Source: Candidatus Puniceispirillum sp. (GTDB taxonomy: Bacteria > Pseudomonadota > Alphaproteobacteria > Puniceispirillales > Puniceispirillaceae). From it: a stretch of DNA of 64,000 bases. The stretch is taken from positions 29,065 through 93,064 of the forward strand of contig JADHOR010000008.1 of assembly GCA_016778895.1 (NCBI GenBank), read 5' to 3'. The translations under genes and the position numbers were made by a program. Under the pieces are notes generated by a model. The model was not told where the DNA came from, made no database searches, and worked only from the letters and a program-made list of their open reading frames with translations. This document shows, one piece after another, positions 8,873-19,959 of this stretch. Numbering within the stretch: position 1 is the first letter of the stretch; every line of letters begins with the position of its first letter.

Positions 8873-8906
8873 AGCAAATTCCGGCGGTCAACCTGGTCTC
8901 GCCTGA

Positions 8907-11171
8907 CTAGCGAATGGCATCATGCGCGGCCAGCACTGCGGTCTGCACAATATCACTAACCGATGCGCCCATCTGTACAATCTGGAACGGATAGGCGCCA
9001 CCAATCATCATCGGGCCAACGACTGAAACACTACCCAGCTGATGCAGCAGCTTGAACGAAATATTTGCTGAATGCAGCCCGGGCATTACCAGAATATTGG
9101 CTGTTCCGCTGAGGTTGCAGAACGGATAGCGCGCCTTCATCAAATCATAATCAAGCGCGATATCTGCAGTCATTTCGCCATCAAATTCGAAACCGACATC
9201 GCGGCTTTGCAGAATTTCAACCGCCCCGCGCGCTTCAATGCTTGTGCGTGACTCCGGATTACCAAAATTGGTGAATGACAGGATAGCCACACGCGGCGTA
9301 TGACCCATCTGGCGCGCTTTGGCTGCCATTGCGACGGCGATATCGGCCATTTCTTCGGCATTTGGCCGTTCGGTGACGGCAACGTCACCAACAAACACTG
9401 TGCGGCCTCGTGATATGATCATCGAGGTGGTCAGGAATTTGCTGCCGTCGGCGACATCAATTACCCGCCGGATATGCTGCAAAGTCGGCTGGAACGCCCG
9501 GGTGACACCGGTGACCAGCGCATCGGCATGACCACAGCTGACCATACAGGCGGCAAAAACGTTACGATCGAGATTCACCATGCGCTGGCAATCACGGTAA
9601 AGCGATCCGCGGCGTTGTAATTTTGCATAGAGCAAATCGGTATATTCGGCCAGATGCTCGGAAACCTTTGCATTGGTGATCGGCAAATCTTCAGCCCCGT
9701 CAAGGCCAAGACGTTGGATCGCTTCTTTGACCCGATGTTCGCGGCCAAGCAGGATCGGCTGGCCATATCCTGCATTGCGGAACGCCAGCGCTGCACGGAT
9801 TACGCGCTCTTCTTCACCCTCGGCAAAGACGACCCGCTTTTTATTTGCACTGACTCTCTCAAAAATTGATTGCAGTGCGCCAGCGGTCGGATCAAGGCGG
9901 GCTGATAATGACCGGCGATACTCGTCAAGATCGTCAATCGGGCGGCGTGCCACACCATCGCTCATTGCTGCCTCGGCGACGGCCGATGACACGGCAACGA
10001 TCAGGCGCGGATCAAACGGTGTCGGGATGATGTAATCTTCGCCATAGATAAGCGCCTGCCCGCCATACGCATCCGCCACTGCATCCGGCACATCCTCACG
10101 GGCCAGCATGGCCAAAGCATTGGCGGCGGCGATTTTCATATTTTCGGTGATCTTGCTGGCGCGCACATCAAGCGCCCCGCGGAAAATATACGGAAAGCCA
10201 AGAACATTATTCACCTGATTGGGAAAATCTGATCGTCCGGTCGCGATGATTGCATCGGGACGCACCTCTTTGGCTTCGGCTGGCCAGATTTCCGGCACTG
10301 GATTGGCCATGGCGAAAATGATCGGGCGGGCTGCCATTTTTTCAACCATGCTTTTGGTCAGGGCACCGCCTGATGACAGGCCAAGGAAAACATCAGCCCC
10401 GACAAGTGCCTCTTCAAGGCTGCGGGCATCTGTTTCGGCGGCATGCGCCGATTTCCACTGGTTCATTGATTCGGTGCGACCTTTATAAATGGGACCAGCG
10501 CGGTCGCAGATGATAATATTATCAGCCGAAACCCCCATGATTTTGAGCAATTCGACACAAGCGATTGACGCTGCACCAGCTCCATTACCAACAATCTTGA
10601 CCGATTTCATGTCGCGGCCGGTCAGATGAAATGCGTTGATCAGGCCAGCTGCGGTGATAATGGCGGTGCCATGCTGGTCATCATGAAATACCGGGATATC
10701 CAGCTTGTCGCGGAGCTGCTGTTCAATAACAAAACATTCAGGTGCCTTGATATCTTCAAGATTAATACCGCCAAAGGTTGGCGTCATCAGTGCAACTGCT
10801 TTCACAAAGGCTTCCGGGTCCGATGTGTTTAACTCAAGATCAATCCCGTCAATATCGGCAAATTTTTTGAACAGAACGGCTTTGCCTTCCATCACTGGCT
10901 TGGCCGCTGCCGCACCAATGTCGCCAAGGCCAAGAACCGCCGTACCGTTTGAAATGACCGCAATCTGGTTGCCTTTGTTGGTGTAATCATAGGCTTTGTT
11001 TATGTCTGACGCGATCTCAAGACATGGCGCGGCAACACCCGGTGAATAGGCCAGTGATAAATCATGCTGGCTTGTAAGCGGCTTGGTTGCGGCAATCTGG
11101 AATTTCCCCGGGCGTCCATTGGCGTGGAATGCAAGGGCTTCAGCGTCGAGGAGTTTATCTTTATCTGTCAT
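8907..11171 (-). CDS. maeB: NADP-dependent malic enzyme (malic enzyme-phosphotransacetylase fusion)
   Basis: Oxidatively decarboxylates malate to pyruvate, producing NADPH. The 754-residue protein is the usual MaeB fusion: the malic enzyme domain (~1-430) has [15 protein letters not shown], the NAD(P)-binding [17 protein letters not shown] and the metal-binding EDIKAPECF region; the C-terminal ~320 residues are a phosphate acetyl/butyryltransferase-like domain ([16 protein letters not shown]…, [24 protein letters not shown]). In characterised MaeB proteins the second domain is regulatory rather than a working transacetylase; that is family knowledge. It is divergent from mutS and convergent with the PfkB kinase. 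Confidence 0.96.
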   Translation of the reverse strand: MTDKDKLLDAEALAFHANGRPGKFQIAATKPLTSQHDLSLAYSPGVAAPCLEIASDINKAYDYTNKGNQIAVISNGTAVLGLGDIGAAAAKPVMEGKAVLFKKFADIDGIDLELNTSDPEAFVKAVALMTPTFGGINLEDIKAPECFVIEQQLRDKLDIPVFHDDQHGTAIITAAGLINAFHLTGRDMKSVKIVGNGAGAASIACVELLKIMGVSADNIIICDRAGPIYKGRTESMNQWKSAHAAETDARSLEEALVGADVFLGLSSGGALTKSMVEKMAARPIIFAMANPVPEIWPAEAKEVRPDAIIATGRSDFPNQVNNVLGFPYIFRGALDVRASKITENMKIAAANALAMLAREDVPDAVADAYGGQALIYGEDYIIPTPFDPRLIVAVSSAVAEAAMSDGVARRPIDDLDEYRRSLSARLDPTAGALQSIFERVSANKKRVVFAEGEEERVIRAALAFRNAGYGQPILLGREHRVKEAIQRLGLDGAEDLPITNAKVSEHLAEYTDLLYAKLQRRGSLYRDCQRMVNLDRNVFAACMVSCGHADALVTGVTRAFQPTLQHIRRVIDVADGSKFLTTSMIISRGRTVFVGDVAVTERPNAEEMADIAVAMAAKARQMGHTPRVAILSFTNFGNPESRTSIEARGAVEILQSRDVGFEFDGEMTADIALDYDLMKARYPFCNLSGTANILVMPGLHSANISFKLLHQLGSVSVVGPMMIGGAYPFQIVQMGASVSDIVQTAVLAAHDAIR

Positions 11172-11324
11172 GTTTCAATTGCTTTATTATCTGAGCTATA
11201 GCGGCCGGTTTGGTTAAAAATCTATTTCGTTGTACATGGGCGGTACGAATAATACGCCATATCGCCCTGCTAGACCTGGTTCGATCTTGTTCTAGAGATC
11301 AAGTTGGGGCAATGTCAAAACATT

Positions 11325-14030
11325 ATGACATCCCAACCTTCTACAGCAAATGCGCCAAAAGTAAAAGCGCCCACCCCAATGATGGAGCAATATTTGCGCG
11401 TTAAGGATTCGCACCAAAATGCGCTGCTTTTCTATCGCATGGGTGATTTCTATGAGATGTTCTTTGAAGATGCAGAAATTGCCGCGAAACAGCTTGGCAT
11501 TACGCTGACAAAACGGGGCAGCAAAGATGGCTTTGATGTGCCGATGTGCGGGGTGCCGGTTCATGCGGTCGATGGTTATCTGGCGCGGTTGATCCGGGCT
11601 GGTCACCGGGTGGCAATTTGTGAGCAGGTTGAAGATCCGCAGGAACAAAAAAAACGTGGTGGGAAAGGCCCATTGAAACGCGATGTAGTGCGGGTGCTAA
11701 CGCCGGGCACATTGACCGAAGATGAATTGTTATCACCCGCGGCGCATAATTATCTGGTTGCGCTTGGCCGCGCTGAATCGCAGCTGGCACTTGCCTGGGC
11801 AGACATGTCCACGGGCGATTTTTTCGTTCAGGAAATGGCCGGTGATGGCTTGGAAACCCTGTTGGCACGACTGGATCCGGCAGAACTGATTTACCCACAA
11901 GGCCTTGACCTTCCCGGCTGGTTTAACGATAGCCAGATTTGTTTGACCGAACAGGCAGCGTTGCTGTTCGACTCGACCCGCGCACGGCAGGCCCTGGAGA
12001 GGTTTTATCAGGTTGCAAGTCTTGACGGCATGGGGCATTTCAGCCGCGCGATGCTGTCGGCTGGCGGGGCGCTTCTGGGCTATTTAGAGGCAACTCAGGT
12101 CGGTAATATGCCGCGTCTATTGCCGCTTACCGCGGTTAGTGATGCCGGATTTATGGAAATTGATCCGGCAACGCGGCGATCGCTGGAATTATCGCGCACC
12201 CTGACCGGTGAGCGCCGCGGCAGCCTGTTGCATGCCGTTGATCGCACCCTGACGGCAGCCGGTGGACGCCTGCTTGGTGAACGACTGGCAGCACCATTGT
12301 TCGATGTTAAGGCGATTGATGCGCGGCTTGATCTGGTTGGCTGGTTTATCGCCGAGGGGGCTTGTGCTGATCTGGTTCGTGCCCAGCTCCGCATCCAGCC
12401 CGATATCGAACGAGCCTTGTCACGCTTGTCTTTGGGGCATGGTGGCCCGCGTGATCTGGCAAATATTGCTGACGGGCTTGAAAGTGCTGGCCAAATTGTT
12501 GCACAGATTCGCGCGGTTGCCGCCAGTGGGATCAGTGGACTTGCCCTACCCGATGCGCTCCCAGCTTGTCTTGATGTGATGCTGGCGCCGCGCGGCCTGA
12601 CTGATGTGCTGGTTCCCGCTCTTGGTGATGAGCTGCCGTTATTGGCGCGCGATGGCGGCTTTGTGCGGCAGGGATATGATCTGGCACTTGATGATTTGCG
12701 CGAGCTGCGGGATGAAAACCGCCGTTTGATCGCCGCGTTACAAAGTCGCTATGCTGATGAAACCGGCATTGCTTCGTTAAAGATCAAACATAATAATGTG
12801 CTTGGCTATCATATTGATGTGCGCAGTAATCATGCTGCCAAACTGATGGATCATGAGACTTTTATTCATCGCCAGACGACAGCACAGGCGGTGCGCTTTA
12901 CTACAACCGAGCTGGCTGAAATGGAACGTGATATGGCCAGTGCTGCCGATCGTGCGCTGGCGCTTGAGCTGGAAATATTCGACCGGTTGCGAAACGAAGT
13001 TCTGGCGGTGGCGGTTGATCTGGGTGACGCGGCGCGCGCGCTTGCCGAAATTGATGTGGCAACTGCGTCGGCGCAGCTTGCCATTAGCCAGCATTATTGC
13101 CGCCCAAAAATTGTTGACGAACCGCTGTTTGACATTGTTAAAGGACGGCATCCGGTCATTGAGCCGATGCTGGATTCGCAAACGCCGTTTATCGCCAATG
13201 ATTGTAATCTTGATGATGGGCGTCTCTGGTTGCTAACCGGCCCCAATATGGCCGGTAAATCGACATTTCTGCGGCAGAATGCGCATATTGCCATTATGGC
13301 GCAGGCCGGACTTTATGTGCCGGCAGAACGTGTTGTTATCGGCCTTGTTGACCGGTTGTTCAGCCGGGTTGGTGCGGCTGATGATCTGGCGCGTGGACGG
13401 TCAACCTTTATGGTGGAAATGGTCGAGACAGCGGCGATCCTGAATCGCGCGACCAGTCGATCTTTGGTAATTCTGGATGAAATTGGTCGGGGCACGGCGA
13501 CCTATGATGGTTTGGCAATTGCGTGGTCAACGCTGGAATATTTGCATGATGCCAGTCTGTGCCGAACCTTGTTTGCGACGCATTATCATGAGTTGACGCA
13601 TCTACAAAAATCGCTTGAACATCTGCGCTGTCATGCAATGCAGGTTCGTGAATGGCAGGGCTCGATCGTGTTTTTGCATCAGGTCGTCACTGGTGCTGCC
13701 GATCGTTCATATGGGGTTCATGTGGCGCGGCTTGCCGGTTTGCCAGCTGCGGTTCTTGGTCGGGCCGAGCAGATTCTTGGCGAATTAGAAACCGGCCAGC
13801 ACGGCGCCGTAGATGCCGGGATGATGGCCGATAGCCTGCCGCTTTTTGAGTTTCAGAATGCGCGTCATTACGCCGCTATGTCCAGTGATGAAATTGCCTA
13901 TGCAATTGACGCATTGCAGCCTGACAGTCTGGCCCCGCGTGAGGCGCTGGATATTTTGTACCGGCTGAAGGCACTGCGGGCTGGTTCGGCTAAATCTGGT
14001 GATAAGACATGGGTCAGAACAATATATTAG
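11325..14030 (+). CDS. mutS: DNA mismatch repair protein MutS
   Basis: Recognises base mismatches and starts methyl-independent or MutL-dependent repair. The 901-residue protein has the mismatch-binding F-x-E motif in LLFYRMGDFYEMFFEDAE, the connector, lever and clamp domains, and the ABC-type ATPase with Walker A GPNMAGKST and Walker B/signature region LVILDEIGRGTATYDG. The ATG that gives MTSQPST is preferred over an upstream TTG. No good ribosome-binding site is visible. Its 3' end overlaps glnD by 22 nt, implying co-transcription; mutS-glnD-murJ is a recurring alphaproteobacterial order. Confidence 0.98.
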   Translation: MTSQPSTANAPKVKAPTPMMEQYLRVKDSHQNALLFYRMGDFYEMFFEDAEIAAKQLGITLTKRGSKDGFDVPMCGVPVHAVDGYLARLIRAGHRVAICEQVEDPQEQKKRGGKGPLKRDVVRVLTPGTLTEDELLSPAAHNYLVALGRAESQLALAWADMSTGDFFVQEMAGDGLETLLARLDPAELIYPQGLDLPGWFNDSQICLTEQAALLFDSTRARQALERFYQVASLDGMGHFSRAMLSAGGALLGYLEATQVGNMPRLLPLTAVSDAGFMEIDPATRRSLELSRTLTGERRGSLLHAVDRTLTAAGGRLLGERLAAPLFDVKAIDARLDLVGWFIAEGACADLVRAQLRIQPDIERALSRLSLGHGGPRDLANIADGLESAGQIVAQIRAVAASGISGLALPDALPACLDVMLAPRGLTDVLVPALGDELPLLARDGGFVRQGYDLALDDLRELRDENRRLIAALQSRYADETGIASLKIKHNNVLGYHIDVRSNHAAKLMDHETFIHRQTTAQAVRFTTTELAEMERDMASAADRALALELEIFDRLRNEVLAVAVDLGDAARALAEIDVATASAQLAISQHYCRPKIVDEPLFDIVKGRHPVIEPMLDSQTPFIANDCNLDDGRLWLLTGPNMAGKSTFLRQNAHIAIMAQAGLYVPAERVVIGLVDRLFSRVGAADDLARGRSTFMVEMVETAAILNRATSRSLVILDEIGRGTATYDGLAIAWSTLEYLHDASLCRTLFATHYHELTHLQKSLEHLRCHAMQVREWQGSIVFLHQVVTGAADRSYGVHVARLAGLPAAVLGRAEQILGELETGQHGAVDAGMMADSLPLFEFQNARHYAAMSSDEIAYAIDALQPDSLAPREALDILYRLKALRAGSAKSGDKTWVRTIY

Positions 14031-16840
14031 CATCGGGCGAAACTAGTTCGGGCAAATCCAAGCCGAGCAAAAATTCAGCGCTGGATGGTGTCGCCTGGCA
14101 TCGCTGGTTATTGCCGTTACAGGGCGCGATGGATCTCTTTCAGCCACCGCTTGATCGTGCCGCAATCGAGGCTGAGCTGGCGACCCATGAAAGCAGCAAA
14201 ACTCCGGTGCCGCGGCCTGAATTGCTCGGCTGCCTCCGCCGTCATCTTAATCAGGCCAGGGACAATCTTCGCACGTCGTTTTACGCCAGTAATGATGGCG
14301 CAATCTATGTCGGAATGCATGCTTGGACGATTGATATCTTGTTGCAAAGCCTCTATGCACAGGCACAGCGACATTGCGCCGGTGGTGATGAACTGGCGCT
14401 GATCGCGGTTGGCGGTTATGGCCGCGGTGAAATGGCGCCATTTTCGGATGTCGATATCATGTTTTTGATGCCGAAAAAGCCACTGGCCAAACACACGAAA
14501 TTTATCGAATTTGTGCTTTATATTTTGTGGGATCTAGGTCTGAAAATCGGCCATTCCACCCGCAGTATTGACGAGTCGCTTGAAGCGGCAAGCGACGATC
14601 AGACAGTTTTGACCAGTCTTCTTGAAATGCGTCATGTGGCTGGCGATGACTCGCTCTGGATCAAGCTAAGTCGAGCTGTTCAACGCAAGATAGCCAAGCA
14701 GAAACCTTTGGCCTATGTCGAGGAAAAGCTGGAGGAGCGGGACCTCCGCCACAAACGGTTTGGTGATACACGTTATGTTGTTGAACCGAACGTCAAAGAT
14801 GGGAAGGGTGGGCTGCGTGATCTACATAGTCTGTTCTGGATTGCGAAATATGCCTATCGTGTTAACAGCATTATCGACATCGTAAAGCAGGGCGTGTTTC
14901 GTGATGGTGAGGCGCGGAAATTTGCCCTTGCCCAGCGGTTTTTATGGACCGTTCGCTGTCATCTTCATTTCCATGCAGACCGCCCCGAAGAGCGGCTTGA
15001 TTTTGACGCTCAAATGGTCATTGCACCGCGCCTTGGCTTTGCTGATCGGGGCGGGCTTCGTGGCGTTGAACGTTTTATGAAACGCTATTATCTGGCGGCA
15101 CGGAATGTTGGCAATCTGACGCGGATTTTCTGTGCGGCGATGGAAACCGATTTCCGCAAAAGCCTGACATCATGGCGGCCGGATTTTCTGCGGACACATG
15201 CGCTTGATCCGTTCCGGATTGAAAGTGGCCGGGTGCGACTTATCGATGATGTGTTGTTTCGAGAGTCACCAGTTCGCCTGATCGAATTATTCGCCATCGC
15301 CCAAACGCATGATGCTGATGTGCATCCAAATACTCTGCAACGGGTTACTCGTGCGCTGCCGGCACTTGATGCAAAAACCCGTAAGGACGAGCAGGCGAAC
15401 AAGCTGTTTCTGGATATTCTGACATCGCGAAAAAACCCGGAACGAGTATTACGTCTGATGAATGAAAGTGGTGTATTTGGACGGTTCCTGCCTGATTTTG
15501 GCCGGATTGTTGCGATGATGCAATTCGATATGTATCACAGCTACACCGTTGATGAGCACACGTTAAAGGCGATTGGTATCCTGCATGGTATTGAAACAGG
15601 CGAGTTGCAGGCGGCCGCGCCGGTGGCCACTGAGGTCATGCCCGAGATTGCTTCGCGGCGGGCGCTTTATGTTGCCATGCTTTTACATGACCTTGCCAAG
15701 GGCCGAGGGGGTGATCACTCGGTTCTAGGGGCTGAGGTGGCCTTGGCGGTCTGCCCGCGGCTTGGCCTTAATGGTGAGGAAACTGAAACGGTAAGCTGGT
15801 TGGTCCTGCATCATTTGCTGATGAGCAAGATCGCTTTTCGCTATGATCTGAATGATCCGCAGACGATCGAGGATTTTGCCAAAATTGTGCAGTCACCCGA
15901 ACGATTGAAACTGCTTTTGGTGTTGACTGTCGCCGATATCAGGGCGGTGGGGCCGAACATCTGGAATGGCTGGAAAGCGGCCTTGTTGCGCGATCTGTAT
16001 TACCGCTGTGATGCGGTGTTGCGGGGCGCTGATCCGGCGGTTATTGCTTTTGGTAATGCCAATAAGGCGCACCAAGATGCGGCGGCTAAATTAGCCGATT
16101 GGGACGCTGCGCGTTTTGCCAAACACGCGTCAAATATGCCGCATACCTATTGGGCAGGTTTTGACTGTGACAGCCATGTTCGCCATGCGCGGCTTTGTAA
16201 TGAATTTGCCAAGCTGGATGTTCCGCTGTTGATTGATTTCAGGCCTGACCCTGCCCGCCGGATGACTGAATTGACCATTTTGACGGTTGATGATCCGGGC
16301 TTGTTCTCGCGCATTGCCGGTGCGGTTGCCGCCGCCGGGGCAAATATTGTCGGCGCGCGCATTACGACCTGTCATGATGGCACCGTGCTGGATGTTTTCT
16401 TTTTGCAGGATATGAGCAATCAGGCGATTGAGGGCGCGGCCGATTTAACGCGCATTCGCAGCACAATTGAACGTTCATTAACCGGTGCAATGACCGTTGA
16501 AAAGGCGCTTCAGGAACGCTGGAAACAGACCCCGCTTCGGGTTCGGCAAATGCCTGTTGCCTCACGCGTGTTCCTGTCCAACAAGATCAGTAATACGCAT
16601 AGTGTTATCGAGGTGAATGGCCGTGATTTCCCCGGCTTGCTGCATAAGATCACGCATTGTCTGGCCGAATTTGGCCTGCAAATCCAGACAGCAACTGTCT
16701 CTACATATGGCGAGCGTGTCGTTGATGTTTTCTATGTAAAAGATATTTTCGGATTGCAAATCCAGAGCGAAACAAGGCAACAGAGGATCCGTAACGGGCT
16801 GCTCGCTATTTTTGACGATGCTGCTGAGGATCTGTCATGA
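14009..16840 (+). CDS. glnD: Bifunctional [protein-PII] uridylyltransferase/uridylyl-removing enzyme
   Basis: Primary nitrogen sensor that uridylylates PII proteins at low glutamine and reverses this at high glutamine. The 943-residue protein has the nucleotidyltransferase motif GGYGRGEMAPFSDVDIMFL (~131-149), a middle helical domain, an HD hydrolase domain (ALYVAMLLHDLAKGRGGDHS) and two C-terminal ACT domains (TILTVDDPGLFSRIAG and EVNGRDFPGLLHKIT). All catalytic motifs appear intact. It starts inside the end of mutS and overlaps murJ by 4 nt (ATGA). Confidence 0.97.
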   Translation: MGQNNILASGETSSGKSKPSKNSALDGVAWHRWLLPLQGAMDLFQPPLDRAAIEAELATHESSKTPVPRPELLGCLRRHLNQARDNLRTSFYASNDGAIYVGMHAWTIDILLQSLYAQAQRHCAGGDELALIAVGGYGRGEMAPFSDVDIMFLMPKKPLAKHTKFIEFVLYILWDLGLKIGHSTRSIDESLEAASDDQTVLTSLLEMRHVAGDDSLWIKLSRAVQRKIAKQKPLAYVEEKLEERDLRHKRFGDTRYVVEPNVKDGKGGLRDLHSLFWIAKYAYRVNSIIDIVKQGVFRDGEARKFALAQRFLWTVRCHLHFHADRPEERLDFDAQMVIAPRLGFADRGGLRGVERFMKRYYLAARNVGNLTRIFCAAMETDFRKSLTSWRPDFLRTHALDPFRIESGRVRLIDDVLFRESPVRLIELFAIAQTHDADVHPNTLQRVTRALPALDAKTRKDEQANKLFLDILTSRKNPERVLRLMNESGVFGRFLPDFGRIVAMMQFDMYHSYTVDEHTLKAIGILHGIETGELQAAAPVATEVMPEIASRRALYVAMLLHDLAKGRGGDHSVLGAEVALAVCPRLGLNGEETETVSWLVLHHLLMSKIAFRYDLNDPQTIEDFAKIVQSPERLKLLLVLTVADIRAVGPNIWNGWKAALLRDLYYRCDAVLRGADPAVIAFGNANKAHQDAAAKLADWDAARFAKHASNMPHTYWAGFDCDSHVRHARLCNEFAKLDVPLLIDFRPDPARRMTELTILTVDDPGLFSRIAGAVAAAGANIVGARITTCHDGTVLDVFFLQDMSNQAIEGAADLTRIRSTIERSLTGAMTVEKALQERWKQTPLRVRQMPVASRVFLSNKISNTHSVIEVNGRDFPGLLHKITHCLAEFGLQIQTATVSTYGERVVDVFYVKDIFGLQIQSETRQQRIRNGLLAIFDDAAEDLS

Positions 16841-18423
16841 CCAGTGCACCTGATCCAGCCCCAGCGGAAAAGCCAGCTTCACTTGGTCGCGCCTTTGGTC
16901 AAATTGGCGGCCTGACTGCAATCAGCCGTATTGTTGGCTTTATCCGGGATATTGCCTTTGCCAGCTTTTTAGGGGCAGGGTCTGCAGCTGATGCGTTTCT
17001 GGTGGCGCTGAAATTACCGAACATGTTTCGCCGGCTAAGTGCCGAAGGTGCGATGACCAATGCGTTTCTGCCCAGTTTTGCTAAAATACGTCAAAATGAT
17101 GGGCGCGATGCCGCGTTGCGGCTGGCGGCCGAGGCGCAGATTTTCCTTATAATCGGGTTGTTTATTCTGGTGTTGATTGCCGAGATTTTCATGCCGCAGC
17201 TTATCACCCTATTGGCGCCCGGTTTCACGAAAACGCCAGACCGGATGGTGGCGGCGATCGATCTGGCACGGGTGACGATGCCGTATCTGCCAATGATCTC
17301 AATTGTTGCCTTATGGAGCGCAATTTCGAATGCGCATGACCGGTTTTTTGGTGGTGCTGCCGTGCCAATTCTGGCTAATCTTTGTTTTATTGGCGGTGCG
17401 GTGGCGATCCCGTTTGTCGCTGCAGATCTTGGTATGTTTCGCGCCTTGCCAATTGCCATTGGCTTGCTGGTGGCGGGGCTTGGTCAACTCTTCTTTATGT
17501 TTGTAATTCTAAGGCGTCTTTCGGCAGTGCCGCGGCTACAATGGCCGCGCCTATCCAGTGCCGGGAAAACCATGTGGCGTAAATTTCTGCCAGCGGCGCT
17601 TGGGGCTGGTGCGATGCAGCTTAATCTTTTGGTGGATTTGATCTTGGCATCTATGCTGCCGGTTGGGGCGATCTCTTGGCTGTATTATGCTGACAGGGTG
17701 GCGCAATTGCCCCTTGGCATCGTTGGTATTGCGCTTGGCACGGCTTTGCTGCCCCGATTATCAGCCTTGGAGGCAGCTGGCGATAAAGTGCAGATTACTA
17801 AAACCCTTGATGAGGCGATCATCTTTGGTGGCTTTTTTGTGGTGCCAGCAGTGATTGCTTTGATCCTTTTGTCCGGCCCGATTATTGAGGGGCTGTTTGT
17901 CTACGGTGCGTTCGGGATTGATGATGCGGTGATGGCGGCAATGGCGCTATCGGCCTATGCGCTTGGTCTTCCCGGATTTGTTATGGTGAAGATATTACAA
18001 CCGGCCTTTTATGCCGCGGGTCAGCCCGGCACTATATTGAAAATTTCAATCATGACAGTGGTGGTGAATATCACTGGGTCACTATTGCTGATGCCGCTGC
18101 TGGGGCATGTTGGGCTGGCGTTGGCAACCTCATTTTCGGGTGTGGTTGCGGCGGTGGTCATGGCGATATTATTACGCCGCTGCCGCCGGCTTGATGGTGG
18201 CTGGATTGGTGTGATTGGCCGGATTTTTGCGGCGAGCATAATTATGGCGATCTTGCTTTTGTTGATGCTGACCTTTGCCAGCGGGCTTCGCCAGCTTTTG
18301 CCAGCTGTGGGGTGGCTGGTCCTTTTGGTAATTGTTGGTGGCGGCAGTTTTCTGCTTGCGGCATGGTCATTGCGTGCAATTCCGGACGAGTTTCTTTGCC
18401 GTTTACGGCACCGAAAGACTTGA
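16837..18423 (+). CDS. murJ: Lipid II flippase MurJ
   Basis: Integral membrane protein that moves lipid II to the periplasmic face for peptidoglycan synthesis. The 528 residues carry about 14 hydrophobic segments and the MurJ/MviN N-terminal hallmark (ISRIVGFIRDIAFASFLGAGSAADAF region and NMFRRLSAEGAMTNAFLP). Its ATG overlaps the glnD stop (ATGA), so it is translationally coupled to glnD. The hydrophobic C-terminal segments and the RRCRRLDGG cytoplasmic loop are typical. Confidence 0.95.
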   Translation: MTSAPDPAPAEKPASLGRAFGQIGGLTAISRIVGFIRDIAFASFLGAGSAADAFLVALKLPNMFRRLSAEGAMTNAFLPSFAKIRQNDGRDAALRLAAEAQIFLIIGLFILVLIAEIFMPQLITLLAPGFTKTPDRMVAAIDLARVTMPYLPMISIVALWSAISNAHDRFFGGAAVPILANLCFIGGAVAIPFVAADLGMFRALPIAIGLLVAGLGQLFFMFVILRRLSAVPRLQWPRLSSAGKTMWRKFLPAALGAGAMQLNLLVDLILASMLPVGAISWLYYADRVAQLPLGIVGIALGTALLPRLSALEAAGDKVQITKTLDEAIIFGGFFVVPAVIALILLSGPIIEGLFVYGAFGIDDAVMAAMALSAYALGLPGFVMVKILQPAFYAAGQPGTILKISIMTVVVNITGSLLLMPLLGHVGLALATSFSGVVAAVVMAILLRRCRRLDGGWIGVIGRIFAASIIMAILLLLMLTFASGLRQLLPAVGWLVLLVIVGGGSFLLAAWSLRAIPDEFLCRLRHRKT

Positions 18424-18529
18424 CCGCAGCGGCGCAAGCGGGGATAACGCTGGCAGAATTATCAATTGTTTCAAGGGCAATTCGGCAGCAGTCACCCCTT
18501 GTTTTAATTAGGCTTGATGGATAGACTAA

Positions 18530-19573
18530 ATGACCGATTCAACCGTGCAAAAATCTGTAGAAAAAAGCCGCATTTTTTCTGGTATTCAGCCAACTGGTAA
18601 TCTGCACCTTGGCAATTATCTAGGCGCCATCCGCAATTGGGTTTCGTTGCAGCATGAGTTTGAGTCGATCTATTGCGTGGTCGATCTTCACGCTATCACG
18701 GTTCATCAGAACCCGGGAGATTTACGCAAAAGTACTCGTGAGGTTGCCGCAAGCCTGATCGCTGCGGGCATTTCAACTGATCGGTCGATCCTATTTAATC
18801 AATCTTGTGTACCGCAACATGCCGAGCTGGCCTGGATTTTCAATTGTGTGGCGCGGCTTGGCTGGCTGAACCGGATGACACAGTTCAAGGAAAAGGCTGG
18901 TAAAAACCGTGAGAATGCTTCGGTCGGACTCTATGCCTACCCGACATTGATGGCAGCAGATATTCTGGCGTACCGCGCCACCCACGTGCCCGTTGGTGAA
19001 GATCAGAAACAGCATCTTGAGCTTACCCGGGATATTGCGCAGGCATTTAATTCGATTTTTGAGTGTGAAGTATTTCCGTTGCCGGAGCCGCAAATTTTTG
19101 GCAGCGCAACGCGTGTGATGAGCCTTCGTGACGGCAGCGCGAAAATGAGCAAATCCGACATTTCGGATAATTCGCGGATCAATATGACCGATAATGCCGA
19201 TTTGATTATGCAGAAAATTCGCAAAGCAAAAACCGACCCTGATGCGTTGCCATCCGAAGTGGCAGGCCTTGTCGGTCGCCCCGAGGCTAGCAATCTGGTT
19301 GCCATCTATGCAGCGCTTGCCGATTGCCGGATCGAGGATGTTCTTGCCGAATTTGGTGGGCGCGGTTTTGGCGATTTCAAACCTGCTCTTGGTGATCTGG
19401 CCGTTTCCAAATTATCGCCAATCGGCGATGAGATGCGCCGGCTTTTGAAAAATCCAGCTGACATTGACGCTATTTTGGCAGATGGCGCCGAACGTGCGGC
19501 GGCGATTACACGGCCGATTCTGGCCGAGGTGCGTGATGTGGTCGGTTTTTTGGGTGCAAGCACCGATCTTTAA
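18530..19573 (+). CDS. trpS: Tryptophanyl-tRNA synthetase
   Basis: Class I synthetase that charges tRNA(Trp). The 347-residue protein has the HIGH-equivalent PTGNLHLGN near residue 21 and the KMSKS loop AKMSKSD near residue 205, with the long insertion usual in alphaproteobacterial TrpS. It follows murJ after 106 nt on the same strand. No terminator is evident after it; the next 386 nt hold a structured RNA candidate. Confidence 0.97.
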   Translation: MTDSTVQKSVEKSRIFSGIQPTGNLHLGNYLGAIRNWVSLQHEFESIYCVVDLHAITVHQNPGDLRKSTREVAASLIAAGISTDRSILFNQSCVPQHAELAWIFNCVARLGWLNRMTQFKEKAGKNRENASVGLYAYPTLMAADILAYRATHVPVGEDQKQHLELTRDIAQAFNSIFECEVFPLPEPQIFGSATRVMSLRDGSAKMSKSDISDNSRINMTDNADLIMQKIRKAKTDPDALPSEVAGLVGRPEASNLVAIYAALADCRIEDVLAEFGGRGFGDFKPALGDLAVSKLSPIGDEMRRLLKNPADIDAILADGAERAAAITRPILAEVRDVVGFLGASTDL

Positions 19574-19680
19574 CCGCCATTAAACAATTATGAAATGTCT
19601 GTTATTAGGCGATTGAACGGTGGGCTGTTTAGATCACTGGTCAGACTGGCTGGAATATGCGATGTTACGTAACGGAAGGA

Positions 19681-19708
19681 TTGCAGTTTTTTCTGAAATT
19701 CCTATATG
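19681..19708 (+). promoter_or_regulatory. Candidate promoter of the trpS-nfuA intergenic RNA
   Basis: TTGCAG, 16-nt spacer, TATATG. A transcript would start near 19715, immediately before the folded region described next. Confidence 0.35.
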
Positions 19709-19710
19709 AA

Positions 19711-19853
19711 GGCTATCGGAGGTCAAGTTTTTTGGGACAAGTGGCTAACGGCGATAACAAGCCATTAGCGTGGTTATCATCACAAAATGAGCCCGCTTGA
19801 ACTGGGCTAAAACGCTCGACGGGAACGCTGAACTGACCCGGGCTCATATTTTG
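19711..19853 (+). ncRNA. Candidate structured RNA (pseudoknot plus long stem), class unknown
   Basis: Three pairings stand out. GCTAA/TTAGC with GGC/GCC forms a hairpin (19744-19769). Its loop contains GATAAC, which can pair with GTTATC at 19773-19778, giving an H-type pseudoknot. Then a 13-bp stem (CAAAATGAGCCCG at 19783 with CGGGCTCA-TA-TTTTG ending 19853) closes a 43-nt loop. An alternative AGCCC/GGGCT hairpin (19790-19808) would break the long stem, as in an on/off switch. It could be a small RNA or a leader of nfuA. It does not show SRP, RNase P, tmRNA T-arm or known riboswitch signatures that I can recall. Confidence 0.45.
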
Positions 19854-19959
19854 AGTTTCAGCGCAAATGTAAGAGATTAAAAGAAAAGATTTACGTGTTT
19901 CTGCCCAAATTAGGGCTCTTGTTGATAGAAGTACTATCGCACCAAGAAGGATTGATCAA

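Noticed and set aside
19744..19860. A tmRNA (ssrA) coding piece: GCT AAC GGC GAT AAC AAG reads ANGDNK, recalling ANDN-type tags next to a pseudoknot.
   Set aside because: The frame runs to …NEPA-stop and not to the usual LAA/VAA end, and there is no T-arm (GGTTCGANTCC) or acceptor stem nearby.
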